In this document: in pieces, positions 37,976 through 47,200 of the stretch
Layout of the letters: the number at the start of each line of letters is the position of its first letter
How positions within the stretch are numbered: position 1 is the stretch's first letter
The notes under the pieces: generated by a model
What the model was told of the DNA's origin: nothing
The model's database searches: none
What the model saw: only the letters and a program-made list of their open reading frames with translations
From: Puniceicoccaceae bacterium K14
GTDB lineage: Bacteria; Verrucomicrobiota; Verrucomicrobiia; Opitutales; Opitutaceae
DNA length: 64,000 nucleotides
NCBI GenBank assembly: GCA_022538095.1
Contig: JAKYXN010000019.1
Coordinates: 1 to 64,000 of the forward strand
Direction: 5' to 3'
Program-made: the position numbers and the translations under genes

Positions 37976-38067
37976 ATAGGTGTGAGCTACACTCTAAATA
38001 ATTTTGGAAATCGCCGATCACAACCAATGGGTTGAGTGGCTCAAAAATAATATGTACTCACACCTAT
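37976..38067 (-). repeat. 11-bp inverted repeat over the start region of the giant gene
   Basis: ATAGGTGTGAG at 37976-37986 is exactly inverted at 38057-38067. The near arm ends two bases before the giant gene's ATG and covers the place where a ribosome-binding site should be. A smaller hairpin CAACC/GGTTG lies in the loop. If transcribed, the arms could pair and hide the start. A protein-binding operator is another possibility. Confidence 0.5.
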
Positions 38068-38373
38068 AGGCAAAAAAACGTAAAAAGATATTCAATAATC
38101 GAGGCTTAGGCTTAAAACCGGGATTGCCCTACGATTAAACGGAAAGCTTATCTTAGGTAGAATAGACTAGCCCCTTTCTTTGATTTCGAAGTATCATAGC
38201 CCCTAATTTCAGGTTTCTAATAACCGCCTACTTAAGGCAATACTCATTCTCACGGAATTATCTTCATACAAAATAACTGGCAAAAAAATAGTTAATACAA
38301 AACTAATGCTCACAAGGATTTCGAGATAATCCCAATAAGATAGTATTCGACAAGTTTCCCTTATAGGTTTGTC
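38068..38373. other. Intergenic stretch, nothing recognised
   Basis: AT-rich, about 300 bases between the giant gene and the terminator of the HTH gene. No open frame with protein-like composition and no strong hairpin was seen. It probably holds the giant gene's promoter, which I could not pin down. Confidence 0.4.
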
Positions 38374-38406
38374 CAAAAAAATCCCACTTCATAACGAAGT
38401 GGGATT
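38374..38406 (-). terminator. Terminator of the HTH/coiled-coil gene
   Basis: A perfect 10-bp stem ATCCCACTTC/GAAGTGGGAT with a 5-base loop (38381-38405) is followed on the minus strand by TTTTTT. It lies 28 bases after the stop of the 124-aa gene. Confidence 0.88.
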
Positions 38407-38433
38407 AATATAAACAAAAAATATAATTAAAGG

Positions 38434-38808
38434 CTAGCTTCTGGCTTTAACAAGTCCAGCTGCCTTCTTGATATTGTGCAATGTTGGAATCGAGACGCCG
38501 AATCGAGCTGCTACTTCTACTCCCTTTTCACCTTTCTTGACAGCTTTTATAATATCAGCTCTCAATGAATCAGTAATGCGAGTTCTCTTGGCACGAGTCT
38601 TCCCTGCTTTAGAATAAGATACACGAGAAGGTTTCTTATTCTCAAGCTCCATCAAACACGCAATAAGGTCGGCTCGTTTGTCGAATCCCACCTTCTTGTG
38701 TAAAGAAGCAAGCTCCTTCCTTCTATCGCTTTCTACTTTTTTCTGCAAAGAAGCGATCTTCGCTTCGTAACCAGCAATTTCTTTTAGAGTTTCTGAGATC
38801 ATTCTCAT
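38434..38808 (-). CDS. Small coiled-coil / helix-turn-helix DNA-binding protein
   Basis: 124 residues. The first half (1-50) is a charged coiled coil (KEIAGYEAKIASLQKKVESD). A basic hinge (about 65-82, KAGKTRAKRTRITD) is followed by a helix-turn-helix (about 85-120, GVEVAARFGVSIPTLHNIKKA) like the Hin/transposase-type HTH. The layout resembles small nucleoid or H-NS-like proteins in plan, not in sequence. It has its own terminator and is monocistronic. I do not recognise the family. A domesticated transposase HTH is another possibility. Confidence 0.7.
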   Translation of the reverse strand: MRMISETLKEIAGYEAKIASLQKKVESDRRKELASLHKKVGFDKRADLIACLMELENKKPSRVSYSKAGKTRAKRTRITDSLRADIIKAVKKGEKGVEVAARFGVSIPTLHNIKKAAGLVKARS

Positions 38809-39096
38809 TAATGAAATTGTGAATTATATAAACTCAACTCTTTTTAATTAAAAAGTATAGATTTTCTCAAAAAATACTATTCTAACACAAACACCCAAGT
38901 AGTTCTCCCTATGCTTATTTACCTACATCAAGCGTGTTTATGATTTTTTATAAAAATCACCGCATAAATACTTTACTCAACGATAGAATCCCAGTCGCTT
39001 TATATGCATTATAAACGCCAGTTTAGCACCAACGCTTCGTATCTTCTTGCTGAAGAGTAAACATTTTTCCTAGACTCAGCCTAATTTCCAATCCCT

Positions 39097-39366
39097 ATGC
39101 ATCCAATAACTATATACATCCTTATCGGCATAAACTGCACCGCTTTTCTAGCGTACGCATGGGACAAATTGTTAGCCAAATGGAAGAAGAGGCGCATCTC
39201 CGAGAAGAACCTCTTACTACTCACTTTCCTTGGTGGCTCTATCGGAGCGCTGCTTGGAATGATGTTTTGCCGACACAAAATCTCAAAGACGCTGTTTCGC
39301 ATCTCAGTTCCCATCGCGCTTATCGTTCATGCTGTCGCCCTCTGGAAGCTTCACTCTTATCTTTGA
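39097..39366 (+). CDS. DUF1294-family small membrane protein
   Basis: 89 residues with three hydrophobic helices. 'YAWDKLLAKWKKRRISEKNLLLLTFLGGSIGALLGMMFCRHK' (given here in parts: YAWDK, RRISEK, GGSIGALLGM, RHK) is the DUF1294 signature. The function is unknown. The kinase-like gene follows 15 bases later, so the two are probably one operon. Confidence 0.88.
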   Translation: MHPITIYILIGINCTAFLAYAWDKLLAKWKKRRISEKNLLLLTFLGGSIGALLGMMFCRHKISKTLFRISVPIALIVHAVALWKLHSYL

Positions 39367-39381
39367 GCACATCAGTAAATA

Positions 39382-39885
39382 ATGAAGCATACTTTGTACA
39401 TCGTTACTGGCCTACCAGGATCAGGAAAAACTCATTACGGTAAGATGCTCGCAATAGAAAAAGGAGCTGCCTTTATAGACATTGATACGAGTACCGAAAC
39501 ACTTGTTCAAGCGGCTCAAAAGGCACTCGGCGAGGATATAGACGATAGAGATAGCCCTCTCTTCAAAGATAGATTCCGAGGCGCAATTTACAAAACTCAA
39601 TTTCAGATTGCTGCCGAGAACCTCACCCACACCGACGTCGTCATTACAGGACCGTTCACCAAAGAATTAACGAATCCCGATTGGCAAAACGATCTTGAGC
39701 GAAAGTTCGGATGCCCAATCCAAATTCTGTATACGCAATGCTCAACCGAACTCATCCGCCAGAGAATTGAAAAACGAAATAACCCAAGAGACATCGCCAA
39801 ACTCGCCAACTGGAGCGAATATTTAAAATACTACGGCAAAAACAGACTACCACGCTGCCCGTACATCCTCGTCAACACTGAATAA
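39382..39885 (+). CDS. P-loop kinase-like protein (AAA_33/zeta-like)
   Basis: 167 residues. Walker A is GLPGSGKT (10-17), followed by an acidic DIDTST loop, a central VVITGPFT strand (Walker B-like) and a lid RQRIEKRNNPRD. This is the plan of small nucleotide/sugar kinases and polynucleotide-kinase-like AAA_33 proteins. The substrate is unknown. No antitoxin-like gene is adjacent, so a toxin role is unlikely. Confidence 0.75.
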   Translation: MKHTLYIVTGLPGSGKTHYGKMLAIEKGAAFIDIDTSTETLVQAAQKALGEDIDDRDSPLFKDRFRGAIYKTQFQIAAENLTHTDVVITGPFTKELTNPDWQNDLERKFGCPIQILYTQCSTELIRQRIEKRNNPRDIAKLANWSEYLKYYGKNRLPRCPYILVNTE

Positions 39886-39924
39886 AAAAGCCCTCCTCGC
39901 AAACGCGAGGAAGGCTCAATTTTA
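39883..39924. terminator. Bidirectional terminator between convergent genes
   Basis: AGCC-CTCCTCGC pairs with GCGAGGA-AGGCT (39889-39900 and 39905-39916) around a 4-base loop, with T-rich tails on both strands (AATTTT on plus, TTTTTT on minus). It separates the kinase-like gene from the desaturase. Confidence 0.8.
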
Positions 39925-39949
39925 AAAGATTTGAAAGCTAGCTGGTAGC

Positions 39950-41050
39950 TTAGTGAGCAATACTGTACTGAACTGCGGCAAATTTCGTTAGATCGCCCCA
40001 AGATTTCCAAAGCTCTCCAAGCTCTTGCTTGAGTTCCTTTATATCGTGCTCGAGCTGCTTGCGTCGTTCTGCCGTAGCCACCTTCATTTCACGAAGTTTT
40101 TTCGCCAAGGTCTGCGACTTTTCGTGGTACAATTCCGACAATTCGTTAATCTTGTTGCGAATCTCTGTCGCTTTCTCGTCAAATTCACGGCTGATGTGGT
40201 CAAGGATCATTTCTTTATCCTTATTTACCAACGTTTGCTGTAACCGAATATTACTTACCCATTTCAGATCCTTGACTAGCCCCAACTTAGAGCAAGTCCA
40301 GATCAGCCATTTTGACGGGTCAAAGTGATACCAGCGAATACCATTCCTATAATCATGAGCAATCGCATGGTGGAAATTGTGGTAGCCTTCTCCGAAGGTT
40401 AGCAAAGCGATAATCGCGTTATCAGCTGCAGTTTGCTCCTTCGCATATGTACGTGAACCCCAAACGTGAGCCAACGAGTTGATGAACCACGTGCAGTGGT
40501 GAATCGCAAATACTCTCAGTAAAACACCTCCAACAAAGGAAGCTAGCGGATGCATGAACAAGCAACCTACACCAAATACTAAAAGATTAACAGCCAGGGT
40601 CACCCAGCCATAGTATTTGTGCTGAAACATCACTCTCGGATTATTCATCAAATCCGAAACCAAACGCTCGTCAATTGGAACCTTATAAGTAAAAAGCCAA
40701 CCTACATGAGCGTAGAAAAAACCTTTTTTAATGCAATAAGGGTCCTTATCCGTGTCTACATGACTGTGGTGAATTCTGTGATCATTAGACCACTGCAAAG
40801 CAGACGCTTGGATCGCCAAGCTAGACGAAAGTAAAGCCACCCACTCGTAAAACGGACTCGCCTTATATGTCTTGTGAGAAAAAAGACGGTGATAACCGGC
40901 TGTTATCGAGAAGCCCGATATCGCCCAAGTAATCACACACAAGACAATGGCCTTCCATGTAAAGACGCCTATGAAAGCAGGCAACAAAGCGAACAAAAGC
41001 AAATGATAGCCGGCTATAAAAGCGAAAATATCCCAATTTTTAATGCGCAT
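39950..41050 (-). CDS. Acyl-CoA/fatty-acid desaturase with coiled-coil tail
   Basis: Start at the ATG 41048-41050 (366 residues); a TTG 54 bases upstream would add 18. Membrane di-iron desaturase (stearoyl-CoA desaturase type, delta-9 expected). It has three histidine boxes, HRLFSH, HRIHHSH and HNFHH, with four hydrophobic segments between. After about residue 275 comes an extra tail of about 85 residues, highly charged with a heptad-like pattern (ELYHEKSQTLAKKLREMK), which desaturases normally lack. It is monocistronic, with a terminator downstream. Confidence 0.9.
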   Translation of the reverse strand: MRIKNWDIFAFIAGYHLLLFALLPAFIGVFTWKAIVLCVITWAISGFSITAGYHRLFSHKTYKASPFYEWVALLSSSLAIQASALQWSNDHRIHHSHVDTDKDPYCIKKGFFYAHVGWLFTYKVPIDERLVSDLMNNPRVMFQHKYYGWVTLAVNLLVFGVGCLFMHPLASFVGGVLLRVFAIHHCTWFINSLAHVWGSRTYAKEQTAADNAIIALLTFGEGYHNFHHAIAHDYRNGIRWYHFDPSKWLIWTCSKLGLVKDLKWVSNIRLQQTLVNKDKEMILDHISREFDEKATEIRNKINELSELYHEKSQTLAKKLREMKVATAERRKQLEHDIKELKQELGELWKSWGDLTKFAAVQYSIAH

Positions 41051-41214
41051 AACTGTAGTCTTTAGATCTGTCCTGAAAACATAGTTCCCAAAGAAAAGCG
41101 ACAATCAATCTGCATTTCGTTCATAATGACAACTCTCATCTCATCTTTTAGACTTTTATTATAAATAATCTCACTGATGGAGAGCGCTTTAGGTAAAACT
41201 CCCACCCTCCCGCT

Positions 41215-41247
41215 CTACCTTCAGTTTTTAATTTAAACTAAAGGTAG
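41215..41247. repeat. Long stem-loop upstream of the desaturase / downstream of the 2089-aa gene
   Basis: CTACCTTCAGTTT pairs with AAACTAAAGGTAG (one G-U pair on the minus strand), giving a 13-bp stem with a 7-base AT loop. It begins 27 bases after the stop of the 2089-aa gene on the minus strand and is probably its transcript end, although no T-run follows. Confidence 0.5.
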
Positions 41248-41273
41248 AATCTAGTCCCGATAGCGATCGGATC

Positions 41274-44200
41274 CTATTCGTCGTCTTCAATTTCGTAAAC
41301 TTCCACTAAAGCCACTCGCTGGTCGCCCTCAGCAAGAATAAGCTCGGAAGAGACAATAGCAGTATAAACACCCGGAGAAAGGTTAGCGAAAATTGATGCT
41401 TCTAGGTCGTTAGAGGGAGCAAAGCCGCTACCCGAAATCGATTGGGCATTTGCGCTCTCATTCCAAGAAGAGCTAGATTCGACAAGCTCCGCCTCTTCTC
41501 CCATTCGGTACAAGTCGACTTTCGGATCCGGCAAGTAATTCGCAACTCCTGCCGCCTCGAGTGAGGGTCCTTTTGCATTAACCAGTACTGTCTTTGCTTC
41601 CTCGCCATCGATCACAAATCCAGCAATCATAACATCTTGGCCCGAGCCAATAAGTCCGCGCGTTGAAATATTTACCACTTTGCTTATGACACCTGCGACT
41701 TCTCCTGCTATTTCATATACCTCTACGAGAGAAACGCCCGTTTCACTAGCAACAATCTCAGAATCAACCACCACTGTATAAATCCCGGGATCGAGCATGA
41801 GCAACATAGAAGGTTCGCGATCATCGCCAGGCGCATAACCAGTGTCAGTAATTTGCGATGAATTTTCCTCTTCTATCCAATTCGTGCTGACAACGGTCAA
41901 CCCAACCCCACCTTCTGGAAGCATTTGGAATAGCGTCAACTTTGGATCAGCCAAAAAGTTACTAATTCCTGCCGCTTCCAATGAAGGTCCCTTTCCGTTG
42001 ATTAAGATTTTCTTAGGTCCTTCGCCATCGATTACGAACCCTCCGATCATGACTCCTGTACCTTGACCCGCAGGCCCACGAGTCGAGATATTAACCAATC
42101 GGTCTGAGGCGACATCACTATCTTCGGTAGCAGCAGCAAACCCAAGCTCCTCTTGGTCTCTAGTCACCAGAGTCCCTGAAAGCAATTTGTCTTCTTCTTC
42201 AAAAATTGCATTCAATTCGCCTCCGTCATCGAAGGTTACAACCAATTCGCCTGTCTCTTGGATATCACCTAGCCCGGGCTCGGCCTCTCCGTTCTCAGTT
42301 TCCGATACAGCGAAAACTTTTCCTGATGGAGCCTTAACCATTCGCACAACCCCTGAAGTGTATACGCTGCCAAACTCTCCTTCATAGTACCCAGCAGAAT
42401 TGCTGTGTACATTAGAGCTTGGTTCTTTCGTTGCCGTACCAGTTGTGGCACTACCATCAACCGTAATCAAAAGATCTTGTCCTTCGCTTGAGAGTACAGA
42501 CGAGCTGGTAGAAACCGCTGGGAACAATGGCACTGAACCTGCAAATAGATGACCGTTAACCTCGAAAGAGAAACTACCATCCGAATTCAATTCAATGCCT
42601 TGCTCAAAAATCGCTTGTGCTCCCTCTTCCAAATATATCAAGAAGTCAGCCAGCCCGTCTAACGAAACGACAACCGCAAAACTTCCTGAATTCCCAGTGA
42701 ACTCTCCTATGTAATAACCATCATAGGTAAGCGTTTCAAAAATTGCACTTGGACTAGGGTCAGAAACCCGCTCGCCATCAACTGCTAGCACTAGGTATTC
42801 GTAGCTCGAACCAGGCGTCAAAGACTCATCTGTATACTCAAGTGCACCGACGACCGTATCCCATTCTTCCAACACTCCCGAAGGGTTTACTTTTTGTATA
42901 ATAAACTCGTTGATTTCACTATCACTTACAGTCCACGAGAAAGTCAAATCTCGGGCATTTGCTTCCACAAGCTCAGGTTCTGTTGGAACCGGCACTGGAG
43001 CCTGCTCAACAACGATAAAGTTCGCTACTACAGATTTATCAATATCCATAATTACCGATGCTGGATTCACACTACCTGACAAAGCTCCCGACCAGTGGCT
43101 AAACTCATAGCCTTCAGCTGGAATCGCTTCAACTTGTGCTGATTGGTCTTGATCGTAAGTGCCAACTCCAGTCGTCGTTCCACTATTCTCAGGTGAAACA
43201 CTGCCAGACAAATTATAAGTAATCACTTGCCCGCCACCACCGCCAGAGCGCGTCACAGAGGCTATATTCGAGAAGTCCGAAAAGTAATTACCTCGTATCG
43301 CAAAAACCCGATATTCGTAAGTCTCATTCCCGATGTCGAAGTCATGTTCGAACGACTCTATATTCGATATAACTCCTTCAACGAACGACCAATCTCCTCC
43401 ACTGGCATTGCGATACTCGATTCCAAAGCTATCCTCGTCCTCTGACAAATCGTCCCAAGACAATTGCACTTTCCCACTTATGTCCTCAGCGGTTAATGAC
43501 CCTGGAGCCACAACTTCTTCGGAACCGCCCCCGCCATTTCCGCTTGAGCCGCTAACGGATGCGACATTCGAAGGATTAGAAACATCTTCGCCTCGCACTG
43601 AGACAACGCGGTACTCGTAAGTATCAATTCCGATATCAAAGTCATGCTCAAAGCTTTCAACGTTCGCTCCAGTCGATCCGACATAATTCCAGAAGTCAGA
43701 ACCCTCAGGGCGTTGCTCTATTTCAAAACCGTCTTCGTCGCTCGACAAGTCATCCCACGACAACTGCACCTTCCCATCAACGTCATTAGCAGACAAGGAC
43801 GCAGGAGCTATCAATTCGGTGTTGCTTCCGCCTCCACCAGAGCCCCCGCCGTTGCCATTTGAGCCGCTAACAGCTGCGACATTGGAAGGATTAGAAACAT
43901 CTTGGCCGCGTACTGCTACAACGCGGTACTCGTAAGTATCGATTCCGATATCGAAATCATGCTCAAAACTCTCAACGTTCGCACCGATCGATCCGACATA
44001 ATTCCAGAAGTCAGATCCTTCAGGACGTTGCTCGATTTCAAAACCGTCTTCGTCGCTCGACAAATCATCCCACGACAACTGCACCTTCCCATCAACGTCA
44101 TTAGCAGACAAGGACGCAGGAGCAATCAACTCAGTGCTACTTCCGCCACCAGAGCCCCCGCCATTGCCATTACCTGAACGAGAGATAGATGCAACATTCG

Positions 44201-47200
44201 AATAATCAGAAGAGTTTTCATTCTTCACAGCCTTAACACGATATTCGTAGGAATCGTTTCCAATATTTATATTGTGAACAAACGCCTGAGAATTAGCCCC
44301 GATAGAAGCTACAATATCCCAATTTTCAGTACCTGATGCGCGGTATTCAACTTCATACCCCGTTTCATCACTCGCGTTATCAGTCCACTCAAGTCCAACG
44401 TTTCCAGTATTATCAACCGCTGTAAGAGAAGAGGGAGCTGATACACTCGAGCTACCACCAGAGCCTCCACTACCGCTACTTGCTTCAGGGGTGTAAGTGC
44501 CAGGAATTACAACATCGTTCCCCATATCGCCGTCTGTCGTCACTGCGTTAATACGAATTCGATAAGCCGTACCATTAGTCAATTGAGGGAGATTGTAACT
44601 CGTAGTCTGAGCGCTGCCAGTCTGCCCAATATGCGTCCAATTACCAAACACATCATCAACTTCCCTTACATAAAGAACCGCCGAATCGTAATCAGGGTCA
44701 CTTGACGCTGTCCAACTTACCGTTAGAGAGGCATCACCTTCCTCAACAGAGAATCCATCCAAATCTGCTATTGGTAAGGTTCCATAGTAAAAGGAAAATA
44801 ACTCTACGGTACTCGCATTGTTACCTGCTAAATCTTCTACACGATAATTGAACCTATAGCGCTCGCCTTCGGTCAATCCAGACAAAGTCGGACTCCAACT
44901 AGTCGCTGCTACGTCTAGAGTCGCGTCAGTCAAAGTCGAAAAATCGTCCACTACAGAAACGTAGGCACTTCCAATACCGCTCAAATTATCTTCAGGCAAG
45001 GTCCAAGAAAAGCTTAAGTTTGATGGGTCCGAAATCCAAGTCCCGGTTTCATAAGTCGCTTCCGTTGCACCGCTCGGTTCCCCCGGGCTCTCCTCGTCTA
45101 CGCCATAACCCACCTCATCTCGATCCACCAAGATTTCATTTTGAGCTGCATCGTCAGTCGCCTGCAGCCTAAATTGATAATACCCTTGACCCTCAGGCGC
45201 ATCGAAGGAGATCACATCCTGCACATTTGTGCCACTCACGTCTTTGACTGCATCATCAGTCCAGTCGCCCCAAATTTCATTGTCCAAAGAATATCGATAC
45301 GATAGACTTACGCTATCCACCTCACTATCGTCTGTAGCAGTGAAAGGAATATCCCAAGGGACCGACCCATGATTGCCTCCCTTCCAGTACCAATAATTGA
45401 ATGCTATTTCGCCATTCGAATCTAGATGATCAGGTCGATTACCTCCGGTCTCGCTAATTAATTCGAAATTTGAATGCGGTAAGTAGTCCAAGGCAACAGC
45501 TGCTGTCGCTGCCGTACCTACTTGCAACACACCCCATACATCAAAGGATGGCAAAGTAAAATCTAAATACGAACCATCTACCGTAAAACTAATATCAGTA
45601 ACAGCGCTCGACCCTACGATCATCCAAGAAAGCTTAACATCCCCACTTGTAAATCCGTCTGGGATTACGACCGAACAAGAGACGCTGGCTGTAGCATCAA
45701 TGGTTTGATTGTCTACATCTTCCGTTAGGTTGATATCGCGATTAACCAAGTGGTAAATTTCCGACCCGTCACTTCCCTCGTAACGATGCGCTCGCACGAA
45801 GCGTGAATGATCAGAGGTAAAATCATAAGAGAGTTCTGCGTCGACCGCACTCGTCCAAGTACTACGGATTGTGGATAAGTCGGTCTCATTTTGAGCAGTA
45901 AGCTCCCATTCACCTTCAGAAGCGCTCGTAGCAGAATTTCCATGATATTGATCTCCCAAGTCGGTCGCAAAGTGAATAACTTTCCCGCTACCAACGGAGG
46001 TTGTTCCTGTAGTGGAAAAATAGTCGTCGAAGCTACGAACACTGCTCACGTCAGTTCCATATTCATCAGAGTCGGCAACATCACCCAATCCAATAACGAT
46101 TCCACCGCCAGATAAGTAGCTATCCAACTTAGAAACCTGCGCATCTGTAAGCATCTTTGCTTGTGGTAAAACAATCGCTTTATACGAACTCAAGTCCGCA
46201 CTCGAAAATGGATCTACTCCATCACGCTTGTCAGGATGCCCAGCAAACAATACATCAAGCGGTCGATGAAGGTCTCCTAAAAGCATCATAGCCCCGAGGT
46301 AGCTCGACGTAAATGTACCCGTATCCTCAATTTGGTGAGCTTCATTGTAAAGAACAGCAACCTCCCCATCCTCGTTTTGATTAAACAATTCGGGGAACAT
46401 CGATGGAAATTGCAAGAAAGGTACCATTGGATCCAAGCGAGCGTCCTCATGATAATAAGACACCCAATCAATCGGAATTTGATACAAGCCACCTGCCGCA
46501 AAAACTTCAGCCGCATACACCTTACTCAGCTCTGTGATATGAAGTTTTCCATACGGATCATTGGAACCGTTCATAGAACCGGTATTAGCTGGGAAATTCC
46601 ACGACCAAAAGCGCTTATCGAAATTTCGGATATTCTTATAAACGTGATCCAAATTATAATACGGATAACCTAAGGCATCCAAAAACGTTTCTGCCATGCC
46701 CACGTCCAAGTTATCCAAATTATCCCACTGACGCGCTCCGACATAGCGATTAGCCGCAAAGTACACATCCATGCTATACTCGCTATTTGCATACGTGCGT
46801 ATTTCAGAAGTCCACTCCTCAAAGAACGCTCGCTCAACCTCTGTCATATGATCGAGCCAAGCATCCCACAAATCGCCGTAAGGAGGACTAGAACTTACCG
46901 AGTCAGAATCCGTGTAGCTTCCACCAGAAGCCGATTTCAAAAAATCTGCATAATCAAAAGTCGTAGCATCGGAAACGCCCATCCCTACCAACTCATCAAC
47001 CGTGTAATTGGCACTTAAGAAATCACGAAAGCCAGCTAATGCCTCGCTATCGAATGACAACGTACCCAACCCAGGCGATGCATTGTCTAATAAAAAATAA
47101 CTCGCTCCCAAATCTACAGCGACCTTACCCGAATCCACCAAATAGTCGGTAAAAGCCGATCGCGTAAAAACAAACCAAGAGCCCGTCGAACCGTCGAGAT

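Noticed and set aside
39382-39885. Zeta-type toxin of a toxin-antitoxin pair
   Set aside because: The P-loop is similar but no epsilon-like antitoxin gene is adjacent; the upstream partner is DUF1294.
40029-40328. Plus-strand frames opposite the desaturase tail
   Set aside because: They mirror the charged coiled-coil coding of the minus-strand gene and have no independent start or family signal.
43557-44177. Direct repeats examined as a possible CRISPR array or mobile element
   Set aside because: The repeat period is 300-315 bases, in frame and inside an FnIII-coding gene; no short repeat-spacer pattern.
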